DNA of 64,000 bases from NCBI RefSeq assembly GCF_001611275.1, contig NZ_CP015080.1, positions 3,276,956-3,340,955 of the forward strand. Reading direction: 5' to 3'. Both the position numbers and the translations under genes were made by a program. Origin of the DNA: Desulfuromonas sp. DDH964. Lineage in GTDB: Bacteria; Desulfobacterota; Desulfuromonadia; Desulfuromonadales; DDH964. Shown here piece by piece: positions 8,473-17,155 of the stretch. The notes below the pieces were generated by a model. The model did not search any database. It saw only the letters and a list, made by a program, of their open reading frames with translations, and was not told the origin of the DNA. Numbering within the stretch: position 1 is the first letter of the stretch; each line of letters starts with the position of its first letter.

Positions 8473-9258
8473 TCAGGATTTTTCCCGAAAGCCATGCGCA
8501 AACCCCGGATCATAAAGCTTCGAACGCTCCGGCACCCCCCGGCGCCGCGCGGCGAGGACCTCGCCGACCAGGATCAGCGCCTGGCGGCCGATGCCGGCCG
8601 TCGCTACCCTGGCGGCGATATCGGCGAGGGTCCCTTCGACCACCTTTTCGTCCGGCCAGCTGGCGCGGTAGACCACCGCCACCGGAGTGGCGGCGTGAAA
8701 GGCGCCGCCGGCCAGCAGCTCGGCGACGACCTGGTCGATCATCCCGACAGAGAGGTAAAGGCACAAGGTACCGCCGTTGGCGGCGAGGCGGCGCAGCGCC
8801 TCGCGCTCGGGGACCGGGGTGCGCCCGGCGATGCGGGTCAGGACCAGGGTCTGGGAGACCTCGGGCAGGGTCAGCTCCTGCCCGAGGCTGGCGGCGGCGG
8901 CAAAGGCCGCGGTCACCCCCGGAATCACCCGATAATCGATAGCGAGGCGGTCGAGCTGCTCCATCTGCTCCTGGATCGCCCCATAGAGACAGGGGTCGCC
9001 GGTGTGCAGGCGGACCACCTGCTTGCCTTCCGCCACGGCCACACGCATCAACTCGACCACATCCTCCAGGGTCAGCGGCGCGCTGTCGTGGGCGACTGCC
9101 CCGGGCTTGAGTTCGGCGAGCAGGTCCGGGTTGACGAGGGAGCCGGCGTAGATGACGACATCCGCCGCCTGCAGGGCCTTGAGCCCCTTGACGGTGATCA
9201 GCTCGGGGTCGCCGGGGCCGGCGCCGACAAAGAGGACGGGGGGAGCGGTTATTTGCAT
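8473..9258 (-). CDS. cbiF: Cobalt-precorrin-4 C11-methyltransferase CbiF
   Basis: This 261-residue SAM-dependent methylase has the tetrapyrrole methylase pattern: LFVGAGPGDPELITVKG at the N-terminus, YAGSLVNPDLL, RLHTGDPCLYGAIQEQ and VIPGVTAAFAAAASLGQELT. The YAGSLVN and HTGDP/PGVTA combination and the long QTLVLTRIAGRTPVPE stretch are typical of CbiF/CobM, which methylates C11. Function is early in the anaerobic corrin route, just before CbiG. The gene directly follows the restriction module; the 173-base gap upstream lacks a strong ribosome site, so its expression may rely on readthrough. Confidence 0.93.
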   Translation of the reverse strand: MQITAPPVLFVGAGPGDPELITVKGLKALQAADVVIYAGSLVNPDLLAELKPGAVAHDSAPLTLEDVVELMRVAVAEGKQVVRLHTGDPCLYGAIQEQMEQLDRLAIDYRVIPGVTAAFAAAASLGQELTLPEVSQTLVLTRIAGRTPVPEREALRRLAANGGTLCLYLSVGMIDQVVAELLAGGAFHAATPVAVVYRASWPDEKVVEGTLADIAARVATAGIGRQALILVGEVLAARRRGVPERSKLYDPGFAHGFREKS

Positions 9259-9387
9259 AAATTAAATAGCTTTCGAATCCCACCGCAAAAGCGCCAGGCG
9301 CATTCAAACGTCAATCTTTGGCTCTACGAGCAAATCATTGATGTGAGTTGGGTTCCTTGGCTGATTTTGATTCCAGGCCAATGCACA

Positions 9388-9411
9388 TTTCTATACACGT
9401 GTGCATAGAAA
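9388..9411. repeat. 24-base imperfect palindrome between cbiF and the restriction module
   Basis: TTTCTAT and ATAGAAA bracket a CAC/GTG core; 10 of 12 positions form Watson-Crick pairs, with an A-C mismatch and a central G-T. It lies 20 bases after the stop codon of the AlbA_2-type gene. There is no T-tract on the minus strand, so it is a poor intrinsic terminator. It could be an operator or a remnant of the module boundary. This 173-base gap (9259-9431) holds no gene. Confidence 0.45.
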
Positions 9412-9431
9412 CTGAAAATCCGTGGTTTGGA

Positions 9432-11102
9432 TTAAGGGCGCGCATAGTAGGCATGACGCTTCACCCCATGTTGCACAATTTTCCCCTCCTCCTTCAACCG
9501 TTTGAGAAGATGATAAGCCTGCGGCAAACTGAGCCGGCAAAGCTCAGCGACATCTGCCCGCTTAATGGACCCGTGTTTAGAGATATAACTGAGGACCATC
9601 TGTTCGTGCTGGATTGGATCAAATCCCGCCTGGCGGATATAAGCCGCCTTTTGTCCGGATTTTCTGTAGATCTTTGCGCTTAGGGTGTAAGCACGGGCGC
9701 GACCACCGCCGTGTGCTTCGACGAGCCCGGCTTCCGCCAGCTTTTCAAGCGCAGAACGAGCTTCCTGCTCGGTTTTCTGGATAGAGGGAGCGAGATCATT
9801 CGTCGTTAACCTCCGCTCCTGGCGCAAACGGGAAAGGATGATCAAGCTATCCAAAGGCATCGCACGCCCGGTACGCTCTTCATGTCGCAGTACCAATTCA
9901 AGGAAATCATGGTCTGATTCCGCATTACTCATCCGCAAAATAACGGAAGTCGAGTCCGAGCGGGAATAATCCGGCGCTGGGCGGCCATAGCGAAGTAAAC
10001 CCTCAAAAATACGATCAATACCGCGCCCGGTACGCTCGGCAAGCCCAATTCGTTTGGCGATGTCAGCCAGCAGCGGATTACGTGGGCGCGGCTCAGTAAC
10101 CAACAGGTTCTGTAATGTGACCCCTTCAACAAAACCACCGGGATTTGAAATGGCCATGCCATCGTCATCGATACGAACATGAACTGCACCCAGTCGAGCA
10201 TAATCACGATGAACAAGTGCATTTACAAATGCCTCTCGGAAGGCCCGTCGCTCGAAATTAGGGATCGGAACTCGAAACAAGCCGACCTGCACTTCCTTCT
10301 CTGTTACCCTAGCCGCAAACAGCCTCTCAATCTCCTCGAAAGACTGAAGCAATGGTTTGCGGAAAAACTCATTGACCCTTACGTCAGTACCTTCCAACAC
10401 CTGAAAGGCGACTTCGGACGAAGGAATATGCCGCCGCAGTTGCTCCTCACGGCCAAGGAACAAAAGCCCCGCCAGGGTTGGACGTCGGATACCCTCAACA
10501 GTCGCAGCCAAACCCAAGGCCCCGTCTAGCTCTTCGTCTGCCAAGGGGATGAGCGTCGAGTCTCCACCGTAGCGCCGAATAGCCTCGCGAATGCGCTGAC
10601 GCTCCAAAGGGTTCAAATCCTCGGCTGTAAGATCAAATAACGGTAACGCCGACGGATCGGTAAGTCCCAAATCCGATTGGCGTTGAGTAAATTCATGTGG
10701 ATAGAAGGGAACTGCCTCCGGCAATCCGTCTGGTTTAAGCCGCCGCCGTTGGAGAAGGCCCTCCGATGTTGCAACCAACTGTCTGGACTTCGGAACTTGG
10801 ATATGGGCGATGCTCTGGCGCCCGACAGAACAGATTTGCACACAGACGGAAAGCGACGGGCTTGTTCGGTTGGCGATCAGTGCCGCCAATCCTGTTGTAA
10901 CCTGATGGTTCCGATGCAATCCTGAAACGGTCCCGTCGTCCTCCACCCCCAGCAGCAATTCCCCACCCTCGGTATTGGCCAACGCCACAACTGCAGCAAT
11001 AAGATCACGATCGGAAAGGCATTTCAGATCGCTTTTGAATTCGACCTGCAGAGTCTCTCCACCGGCAATGAGGTCCTTCAGACGGCGGCTATCCATTCCC
11101 AT
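9432..11102 (-). CDS. AlbA_2 (Schlafen-like AAA_4) domain protein with C-terminal winged helix
   Basis: The 556-residue protein opens with the AlbA_2/divergent AAA_4 domain: ETLQVEFKSDLKCLSDRDLI, ALANTEGGELLLGVEDDGTV, and a basic segment with IQVPKSRQLVATSEG. A GHKL/RecG-like middle follows, with RRAFREAFVNALVHRDY and ISNPGGFVEGV, the pattern seen in proteins often labelled 'ATP-dependent DNA helicase RecG-like'. It has no helicase motifs. The last 100 or so residues carry two helix-turn-helix-like units (IKRADVAELCRLSLPQAYHL). It is probably a DNA- or RNA-binding regulator or effector. Base composition matches the res gene 26 bases upstream, not the cbi genes. Its exact role is unknown. Confidence 0.8.
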   Translation of the reverse strand: MGMDSRRLKDLIAGGETLQVEFKSDLKCLSDRDLIAAVVALANTEGGELLLGVEDDGTVSGLHRNHQVTTGLAALIANRTSPSLSVCVQICSVGRQSIAHIQVPKSRQLVATSEGLLQRRRLKPDGLPEAVPFYPHEFTQRQSDLGLTDPSALPLFDLTAEDLNPLERQRIREAIRRYGGDSTLIPLADEELDGALGLAATVEGIRRPTLAGLLFLGREEQLRRHIPSSEVAFQVLEGTDVRVNEFFRKPLLQSFEEIERLFAARVTEKEVQVGLFRVPIPNFERRAFREAFVNALVHRDYARLGAVHVRIDDDGMAISNPGGFVEGVTLQNLLVTEPRPRNPLLADIAKRIGLAERTGRGIDRIFEGLLRYGRPAPDYSRSDSTSVILRMSNAESDHDFLELVLRHEERTGRAMPLDSLIILSRLRQERRLTTNDLAPSIQKTEQEARSALEKLAEAGLVEAHGGGRARAYTLSAKIYRKSGQKAAYIRQAGFDPIQHEQMVLSYISKHGSIKRADVAELCRLSLPQAYHLLKRLKEEGKIVQHGVKRHAYYARP

Positions 11103-11128
11103 ATCCGTATGTCCAACTCACAACGTAC

Positions 11129-13747
11129 TCAATGAACTTCCTTGGCGCCAACTACATGAGCGAAATCGACGCCCAACTCGTCAAAATGGGCCTTGCCACA
11201 GCGGATCTTCGCCCACTCAGCGCTCCGTAGTTTCAACTCATCCTTCGTGCCTTTGGTTTCGCGCACGAGATAAACTTTTTCGTCATTCTCTTTGACGATG
11301 GCCCAGTCCGGATTATAGGTTCCCACCGGGGTCGTCACCTTGAACCAGGCCGGAAGCTTGATGAACAGCTTGATATCCTCGCGCGAGCTCATCGCTTCGG
11401 CGAACTGCCGTTCAATTTCCGACTCGCAGAGCACTGCATCGTAAATCGAGTTATCGACCTCGATCATATCGGTCAGGTAGCCGGCGATTTCCTGCTCTTC
11501 AAAGAGCAACATCTCGTATTCCTGACCATTGATCCGCTCATACTTGATCCCGTCAATCATCAGCTCGTGCAGTTCGGTCTGAATCGCGGCCAGCGCCTGG
11601 TCGAGAAATTGCTGAGGATTGGTATGCACTTCACCCAGCCGGCCGGATTGAATCAGAATCTGAACCAAAGTCGAGCGGGTCAACTCTGTCTTCCCCTGCA
11701 AATAGCCGATCAGGTCGGGTACTTTCACCGCGCCGAAGTCGGTATCATGCTCCCGCACGACCAGCAACCTGGGGTCCACGCCCTTCTTGCAATCGAAGTC
11801 CATTCCCGCTTTTTGCACCTTGATTCTCGGCGCGACAATCGGTTCCAGCCTCTGCAAGCGTTTCGCAGCGTTTTCGATCAATTCCGAAGTCTGATAATCA
11901 ACGGCGTAGCGCGTCCGGTGTTTGATCCGCTGCCAAAGTGCTTTGAAGTCCTCATTCAACCGCCAGCCAGGTTTAAGGGTGGCCGTCCGTCGTTTCTTCT
12001 TATTGGCAATCCGCCCCTCGAAGTTGACGCCGCACTCCTCTTCGATCTCGGTTTGCAGCTGGCGGGCGAATTCGTCGTAACTTTCGTTGGCAATCACCGT
12101 CAGGCGATTGATGTTCGGATCAAAGCAGCGCTCGCCCGTCTCCAGCACCGGCAGCCGCATCCCCCGCCCGATCTCCTGGCGCTTTTTGATCTCCGATTTC
12201 GTCTCGTTGAGGGTGCAGATCTGAAACACGTTCGGATTGTCCCACCCCTCGCGCAGCGCCGAGTGACTGAAGATGAAACGCAACGGCTCATCCAACGACA
12301 GCAGTCGTTCCTTATCGCGCATGATCAGTTCATACGCCTCGTCATCTGCAGCCGTGTTGCCCCGGGTATCCTTCGGAATATTCTTGTAAACCGAAAAATA
12401 TCCGTTATGCACCCGCTCCACTGGCAGCGGGTTTAACTCTGCATATTTGGGCAGAGCAGCTATTTCTTTGTACGCCTCAACAAACCAGTAACGGATTTTC
12501 CCATCGTCAGGCCAATAGTTCGCTACCCGGTCGATGAAAAAGAGGGAAAGGACCTTTAGTCGGCCACCCTCGGGCATGGTTTTATGAATCCGTAGTTCTT
12601 TGTCAAAATGCTCCCGGATCGTCTCGCGAATCTGCACCCGCATGACATCATCCATGCGTCCGCCGTGGGTTTGGCCAACGTAAAGCTGCAGGCCGTTGGT
12701 AAAACTCACATACCCTTCCCCAGCGTTAATCTCATCAATGATGTACTCGCGATAGCTCTCCCGCCCGTTGGATTTGTCATGCAGATCGACCCCGCTGCTG
12801 CTGAATGTCACCTGCTTCCGTTTCGGGGCGCCCTTGTCGTTAACATCCATCTCCAGCTTGGCGGTTATTTTCGAACTGGTTGCACTGATGGACTTGACAT
12901 GGATATACGGCTGGTTGAAATCGGCATCATCGAGCACCGAATCGACCTCGATCCGTTTCACCAGCTTCAAGTCATAAGCCCGCACCGGATCGAGCCGGTA
13001 AAGCAGATTGTAGAGGTTCCGGTGGGTTGCCGAATAACGCAGGGTGCAGAGAGGGTTGAGGGTAGCAATCGCGGCCTTGGCCTGATTGCTCTCCATGTTT
13101 TGAGGCTCATCCATGATGACGATGGGCCGGGCCGCCTGGATGAATTCGACCGGTCGATAGCCGCTGAGCCGGTCGTTTTCCTTGTGAATGACGTTGTTCG
13201 CCTGCTTGTTGAAGGCATCGATATTGATGACCAGCACCTGCAACGAATTTGACTGGGCAAACTGGCGCAGCTTCGAGACCTGCCGGGAATCATAAACCCA
13301 GCTATCAAACGGGACGTTGTCGAAAAGAGAGGAGAAATGCTCCTTCATCAGCCGCAGGCTGGCCAGCACCCCCTCGCGAATGGCCACACTCGGCACGACG
13401 ATAATGAATTTTTTAAACCCGTAGCGCTGATGCAGTTCAAAAATCGAACGAAGATAAACATAGGTCTTGCCGGTGCCGGTCTCCATCTCGACCGAGAAAT
13501 GCAGGCCATCCAATTCACTGCTTTCAGGAATCCCATTCCTCTTTTGAACGATCCGCAGATTCTCCAGCAACTGTTCTCCAGCCAGCACAAAGGCGTTGCC
13601 GATCCCCTTGTCGGTAAACAGTTCGCCTTCGCTCGCCAAATTGAATTCGAAATCCCCGTTTGCCAAGGGGTGACCGTCGAAGAGATCGACCACTGCATTG
13701 ATGGCGTCGAGTTGGTAGGGCTGGTTGCTATCGAATTTAATTTTCAT
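11129..13747 (-). CDS. res: Type III restriction enzyme, Res subunit
   Basis: This 872-residue protein is the ATP-dependent translocase/endonuclease of a type III restriction-modification system. Motif I is METGTGKTYVYLRS (about residues 88-101), motif II is DEPQ (213-216), motif III is YSATHRNL, and motif VI is QEIGRGMRLPVLE. Near the C-terminus PD (813-814) followed by ETK (830-832) forms the PD-(D/E)xK nuclease site (NPDWAIV...YLVRETKG). Nothing is truncated. It needs the Mod subunit, encoded two genes upstream, for target recognition. The ATG lies 10 bases after the OLD-like gene's stop. Base composition is AT-richer than the cobalamin genes. Confidence 0.95.
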   Translation of the reverse strand: MKIKFDSNQPYQLDAINAVVDLFDGHPLANGDFEFNLASEGELFTDKGIGNAFVLAGEQLLENLRIVQKRNGIPESSELDGLHFSVEMETGTGKTYVYLRSIFELHQRYGFKKFIIVVPSVAIREGVLASLRLMKEHFSSLFDNVPFDSWVYDSRQVSKLRQFAQSNSLQVLVINIDAFNKQANNVIHKENDRLSGYRPVEFIQAARPIVIMDEPQNMESNQAKAAIATLNPLCTLRYSATHRNLYNLLYRLDPVRAYDLKLVKRIEVDSVLDDADFNQPYIHVKSISATSSKITAKLEMDVNDKGAPKRKQVTFSSSGVDLHDKSNGRESYREYIIDEINAGEGYVSFTNGLQLYVGQTHGGRMDDVMRVQIRETIREHFDKELRIHKTMPEGGRLKVLSLFFIDRVANYWPDDGKIRYWFVEAYKEIAALPKYAELNPLPVERVHNGYFSVYKNIPKDTRGNTAADDEAYELIMRDKERLLSLDEPLRFIFSHSALREGWDNPNVFQICTLNETKSEIKKRQEIGRGMRLPVLETGERCFDPNINRLTVIANESYDEFARQLQTEIEEECGVNFEGRIANKKKRRTATLKPGWRLNEDFKALWQRIKHRTRYAVDYQTSELIENAAKRLQRLEPIVAPRIKVQKAGMDFDCKKGVDPRLLVVREHDTDFGAVKVPDLIGYLQGKTELTRSTLVQILIQSGRLGEVHTNPQQFLDQALAAIQTELHELMIDGIKYERINGQEYEMLLFEEQEIAGYLTDMIEVDNSIYDAVLCESEIERQFAEAMSSREDIKLFIKLPAWFKVTTPVGTYNPDWAIVKENDEKVYLVRETKGTKDELKLRSAEWAKIRCGKAHFDELGVDFAHVVGAKEVH

Positions 13748-13757
13748 AGGATTCTAA

Positions 13758-15290
13758 TTAGTTGGCCATTAATTCAATGACATTTGGACGTTTTTCATCG
13801 AACCATGCCCTCACTGCCGCAACATAAGCGTTCCAGCCATCGGCCTTTGCTGCGACGTTGACGATCCTTGTCAACCCAACCGGTCTGGAGCTACCAAGGG
13901 CCTCGATAATCTTGTCAACATATTCATGATCGTTTGCAACGACGTTAATCGCTTGAGATGCAGTGATAACGTCGTCAATTTCGGCCTCACCGGTAATTGC
14001 CACGGTGCGGATTAGAGCATGCAACCGCTTTTCAGGGGGTTCTACCGTAGGTGGGGCAAATTGCCGGACATATGTCGGTGCTTGGGCTCGCCGGGCCTGA
14101 TCTGTGGGATGATCCCCGGTTAATACTCTATTAATTCGCCCTACTTTTTCTTCATCAGTTATGTACCTGTCGCCATCAATCACAAAAATTGAATTGGAAA
14201 GGTCCCTACCATTCAGCATTAATGCGGCAATTAAAGTAAAGCCATTATCGGCTGCGCCGAATTTTGAAATTTCTGTGTATTTTCTGACTCCTGATTCTGT
14301 TGCCACCTTTTCAATTATTGCAGTTGATACGTCATCTTCACAGGCAACCGAGAGGGTCCGATGAGGCTCACCGGTCAATCGTGAAATGGCATCAGGCTTC
14401 GTCTCAATGAAACAAAAAGTCTTATGAGGTGGCATATTTGTCTGGTACAGATGCCTGACAGAAATAAATTTTTCAAACTCAAGGATGCTTTCGCGGTGGG
14501 TCGTGAAAACAATTTGTAGTTTTTTGTCTACCGCATATTCATGGAGAATTTTTAAAAACTTCTTTAAAGCATCACCATGCAATAAAAGGTCAATTTCGTC
14601 GATCAGTATCAAGGCATAATTTCTTGCTTTAATGACCGTCTTTAAAATTTCAAAGACTCTTTGTTCGCCGGCCCCCATTGCCAAAGCAGAAAAGTTAACC
14701 CCTCTGAATTCAACACCGATCAATTTCCTCCGCGACGGCATATCATTTGAGTGATATTTGGTGTATTGGCGGTTGAAAATAATCCCAACCTTCTCCTTAA
14801 GCTCGATAGACTTCTCATCGATCAGATCATGGGTCGTGTAATTAACCTTGCGTCGGGTCCCCTGTATTTCGACTTTCGGGACAGCGGAATGCACTCCGAT
14901 AAAAAAAGTCTCACGTGCCGGCTTATATTTTTGGATGGGCAACCATTGCCCTGTCATTTTAGTACCCTGAGTGGCAATCGTATGAGTTGCGGGACCCAAG
15001 CGAAAACTATGTGACACTGTAAACTCGGTCCCCGACCAAACACCATGTGGAGTATTGGGGAAAAAGTCCGTAAAACGACAGTCCCCCTCTTCGCCGAATG
15101 AGGATGGCTTGAAAGTGGCAGCCAATGCATGCAATACCGTGGATTTACCGGACCCATTTGGCCCCATTATGGCCGTCAGTGGGCGCTCTTCATCAAAAGT
15201 GATGGTCACATTTTCAAGATTCTTGAGCCTTGTTATGCGTAGAGCCTTTAGCCGCTGCTGACTCACCGGGTAATGTGTTCTTGCAACCAC
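13758..15290 (-). CDS. OLD-like ATPase with C-terminal TOPRIM-like domain, between mod and res
   Basis: The 510-residue protein has an ABC/SMC-like ATPase domain: P-loop GPNGSGKST (43-51), a signature-like ALAMGAGEQRVFEIL, Walker B LILIDEIDLLLHGDA and an H-loop-like VFTTHRES. The second half carries LSVACEDDVSTAIIEK and SIFVIDGDRYIT, an E...DxD arrangement expected of a TOPRIM nuclease, as in OLD-family proteins. It is not a usual type III restriction subunit. The start is GTG at 15290, preceded by GGAGGGGG; only 14 bases separate it from the mod stop and 10 from the res ATG, so it is an integral part of the operon. Its job could be a second defence activity or control of Res; this is inference. 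Confidence 0.8.
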   Translation of the reverse strand: MVARTHYPVSQQRLKALRITRLKNLENVTITFDEERPLTAIMGPNGSGKSTVLHALAATFKPSSFGEEGDCRFTDFFPNTPHGVWSGTEFTVSHSFRLGPATHTIATQGTKMTGQWLPIQKYKPARETFFIGVHSAVPKVEIQGTRRKVNYTTHDLIDEKSIELKEKVGIIFNRQYTKYHSNDMPSRRKLIGVEFRGVNFSALAMGAGEQRVFEILKTVIKARNYALILIDEIDLLLHGDALKKFLKILHEYAVDKKLQIVFTTHRESILEFEKFISVRHLYQTNMPPHKTFCFIETKPDAISRLTGEPHRTLSVACEDDVSTAIIEKVATESGVRKYTEISKFGAADNGFTLIAALMLNGRDLSNSIFVIDGDRYITDEEKVGRINRVLTGDHPTDQARRAQAPTYVRQFAPPTVEPPEKRLHALIRTVAITGEAEIDDVITASQAINVVANDHEYVDKIIEALGSSRPVGLTRIVNVAAKADGWNAYVAAVRAWFDEKRPNVIELMAN

Positions 15291-15304
15291 CCTTGCCCCC
15301 TCCG

Positions 15305-17152
15305 TTAAACCGTCCTAAAGACAACTCCATAAGATTGCGCTTCCAGCACGATGTTGGTCTTGAGCTTGTCCTCCCCATCGAAAGCCACATCAAGACAAAG
15401 CAGTTTTTCCGGTTTCAACGCGATCATTTCGCGCAATACGTCCTGGGTGACAGGCCGCTCCAGACAAACGAGCAACTGACCGCCATTGACCGACCAGACG
15501 GTTGAGGCGCCAATTTCGATACCTTCAATCTGGCTGGAGAGCGGCAGACCGCTTTTGAGGATCAGCTCATACAGAATGTCCTGCTGGTCCCGCAAGCGCT
15601 CGACGTTATCCGCGTAAAGTTTAAGTTGGTCGGATAAGGCTTCTGGAGTGCTAGGCATTTGGGTAGCGTCCCAGATTTTAAAGTTGGACGAATCTAGCTT
15701 GAAAGATCGAAAGCCACGATCTTGTTGCCCCTGAAAGTCAAGCTGTTCTTCGTTTTCCTTATTCAGATTCGAGATCACCCTCCGCACGCGCTCGCGGGTG
15801 ATGTGAGCAATGGTGGGGTACTCCTTGTTCTCAGTCTTTTCGGGGAGTTGTACAAGAATAAATTTACGGTTTCCACCGTCTTCTTTGTTTAGTTCCAGAG
15901 CCGCTTGTGCGGTCGTACCTGAGCCCGCAAAAAAATCGAGAATCAACGAGTCTTCACTAGCCCCTTGTTTAATTAGCTTCTTTATTAAATTCGCAGGCTT
16001 AGAAAAATCGAAAATTTGAAAATCAAAAAGAGATCTTATGTCGGCCGTACCATCAGCGGTATACGTGTCATCAATGATTGAAGGAAACGCGATCAAATCT
16101 GCCTGCATGTCCTCCCTGAATTTCTTCTCTCTTGGCCTACCGCCTGGTTTATTAGGAAACAAAATACTCTTACTATCTATTAGTTGTTGCATTCTATCTT
16201 TTGAATAGCGCCAACCTGTATCCGCTGGTGGTTCAAAAATATTTCCTGTTTCAGGATCTTCCATAGGGAAATGTAAATTTGGTCTTTGCTTTTTGTTCGC
16301 TAGACCAAGCAAACTCCTGCTCATCCATAACCCTCGTGGGTCGTTATCATTGTTAGAAAACTTGGATTCATCCCTTTCAACACCAAGAAGTTTCGCTTCT
16401 GCTCTACAGTAAACCAACACGTACTCATGGTCTGTAGATACTCCGGTTTTTGCACGTGAATCCGGATATTTTCTGCTCTTCCAGGTTAATTGAACGACAA
16501 AATTCTCCTCCCCGAATACCTCATCCATCAGTAGCCGAAGATTGTTCACCTCATGATCATCGATACTGACAAAAATCACCCCATCCTCACGCAACAGATT
16601 CCGCGCCAGAAAGAGCCGTGGATACATCATGTTCAACCAGTTGGAGTGAAAACGGCCACTAGTCTCGGTGTTGGTGCTCTGCTTGACCCCGGCCTCATCC
16701 ACCTGCCCCGAATAGCGCAAATAATCCTGCAACCCTTCCCGGTAGTTGTCGGGATAGATGAACTCGTTGCCGGTATTGTACGGCGGGTCGATATAGATCA
16801 TCTTGACCTTGCCGTGATAGGGCTTCTGCAGTAGCTTGAGAACTTCGAGATTATCCCCCTCGATGATCAGATTTTCCGTGTCATCCCAATTTACACTCTC
16901 CTCCACCATCGGCCGCAGGGTGCCGACACTCGAAATCTGGACGTTACGAAAGGCTTCTGATTTACCCGCCCAGGAAAGGCCATAGCGTTCGACGCCTTGC
17001 TCGATCTGCTCACCCAAGGCAGCCTTGAGCTTTTCAAAGTCGATTTTCCCCTCACTGAAAACCTGCGGAACTGCATCAGCCAATTCCGCAAGCAACTTTG
17101 CTTTCAAATTTGGGGATGCTAGGGACATTCGAATATCAATTTTTTCGGGCAT
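15305..17152 (-). CDS. mod: Type III DNA methyltransferase, Mod subunit
   Basis: This 615-residue protein is a beta-class amino-methyltransferase: motif IV DPPYNTGN (about 122-129) precedes motif I DFFAGSGTTAQAALELN (about 406-422). The order and the central target-recognition region of about 200 residues match type III Mod subunits, which recognise the site and methylate adenine on one strand. It carries the helical N-terminal segment common to EcoP15I-type Mod. The ATG is three bases after the cbiL stop codon and its ribosome site (AAGGGGAA) is inside the cbiL 3' end. Codon and base use are AT-richer than cbiL. The target sequence cannot be read from the protein. Confidence 0.95.
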   Translation of the reverse strand: MPEKIDIRMSLASPNLKAKLLAELADAVPQVFSEGKIDFEKLKAALGEQIEQGVERYGLSWAGKSEAFRNVQISSVGTLRPMVEESVNWDDTENLIIEGDNLEVLKLLQKPYHGKVKMIYIDPPYNTGNEFIYPDNYREGLQDYLRYSGQVDEAGVKQSTNTETSGRFHSNWLNMMYPRLFLARNLLREDGVIFVSIDDHEVNNLRLLMDEVFGEENFVVQLTWKSRKYPDSRAKTGVSTDHEYVLVYCRAEAKLLGVERDESKFSNNDNDPRGLWMSRSLLGLANKKQRPNLHFPMEDPETGNIFEPPADTGWRYSKDRMQQLIDSKSILFPNKPGGRPREKKFREDMQADLIAFPSIIDDTYTADGTADIRSLFDFQIFDFSKPANLIKKLIKQGASEDSLILDFFAGSGTTAQAALELNKEDGGNRKFILVQLPEKTENKEYPTIAHITRERVRRVISNLNKENEEQLDFQGQQDRGFRSFKLDSSNFKIWDATQMPSTPEALSDQLKLYADNVERLRDQQDILYELILKSGLPLSSQIEGIEIGASTVWSVNGGQLLVCLERPVTQDVLREMIALKPEKLLCLDVAFDGEDKLKTNIVLEAQSYGVVFRTV

Positions 17153-17155
17153 AAA

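Noticed and set aside
9348..9683. 111-codon plus-strand reading across the end of the AlbA_2 gene
   Set aside because: Overlaps the conserved winged-helix part of the opposite gene and has no independent support.
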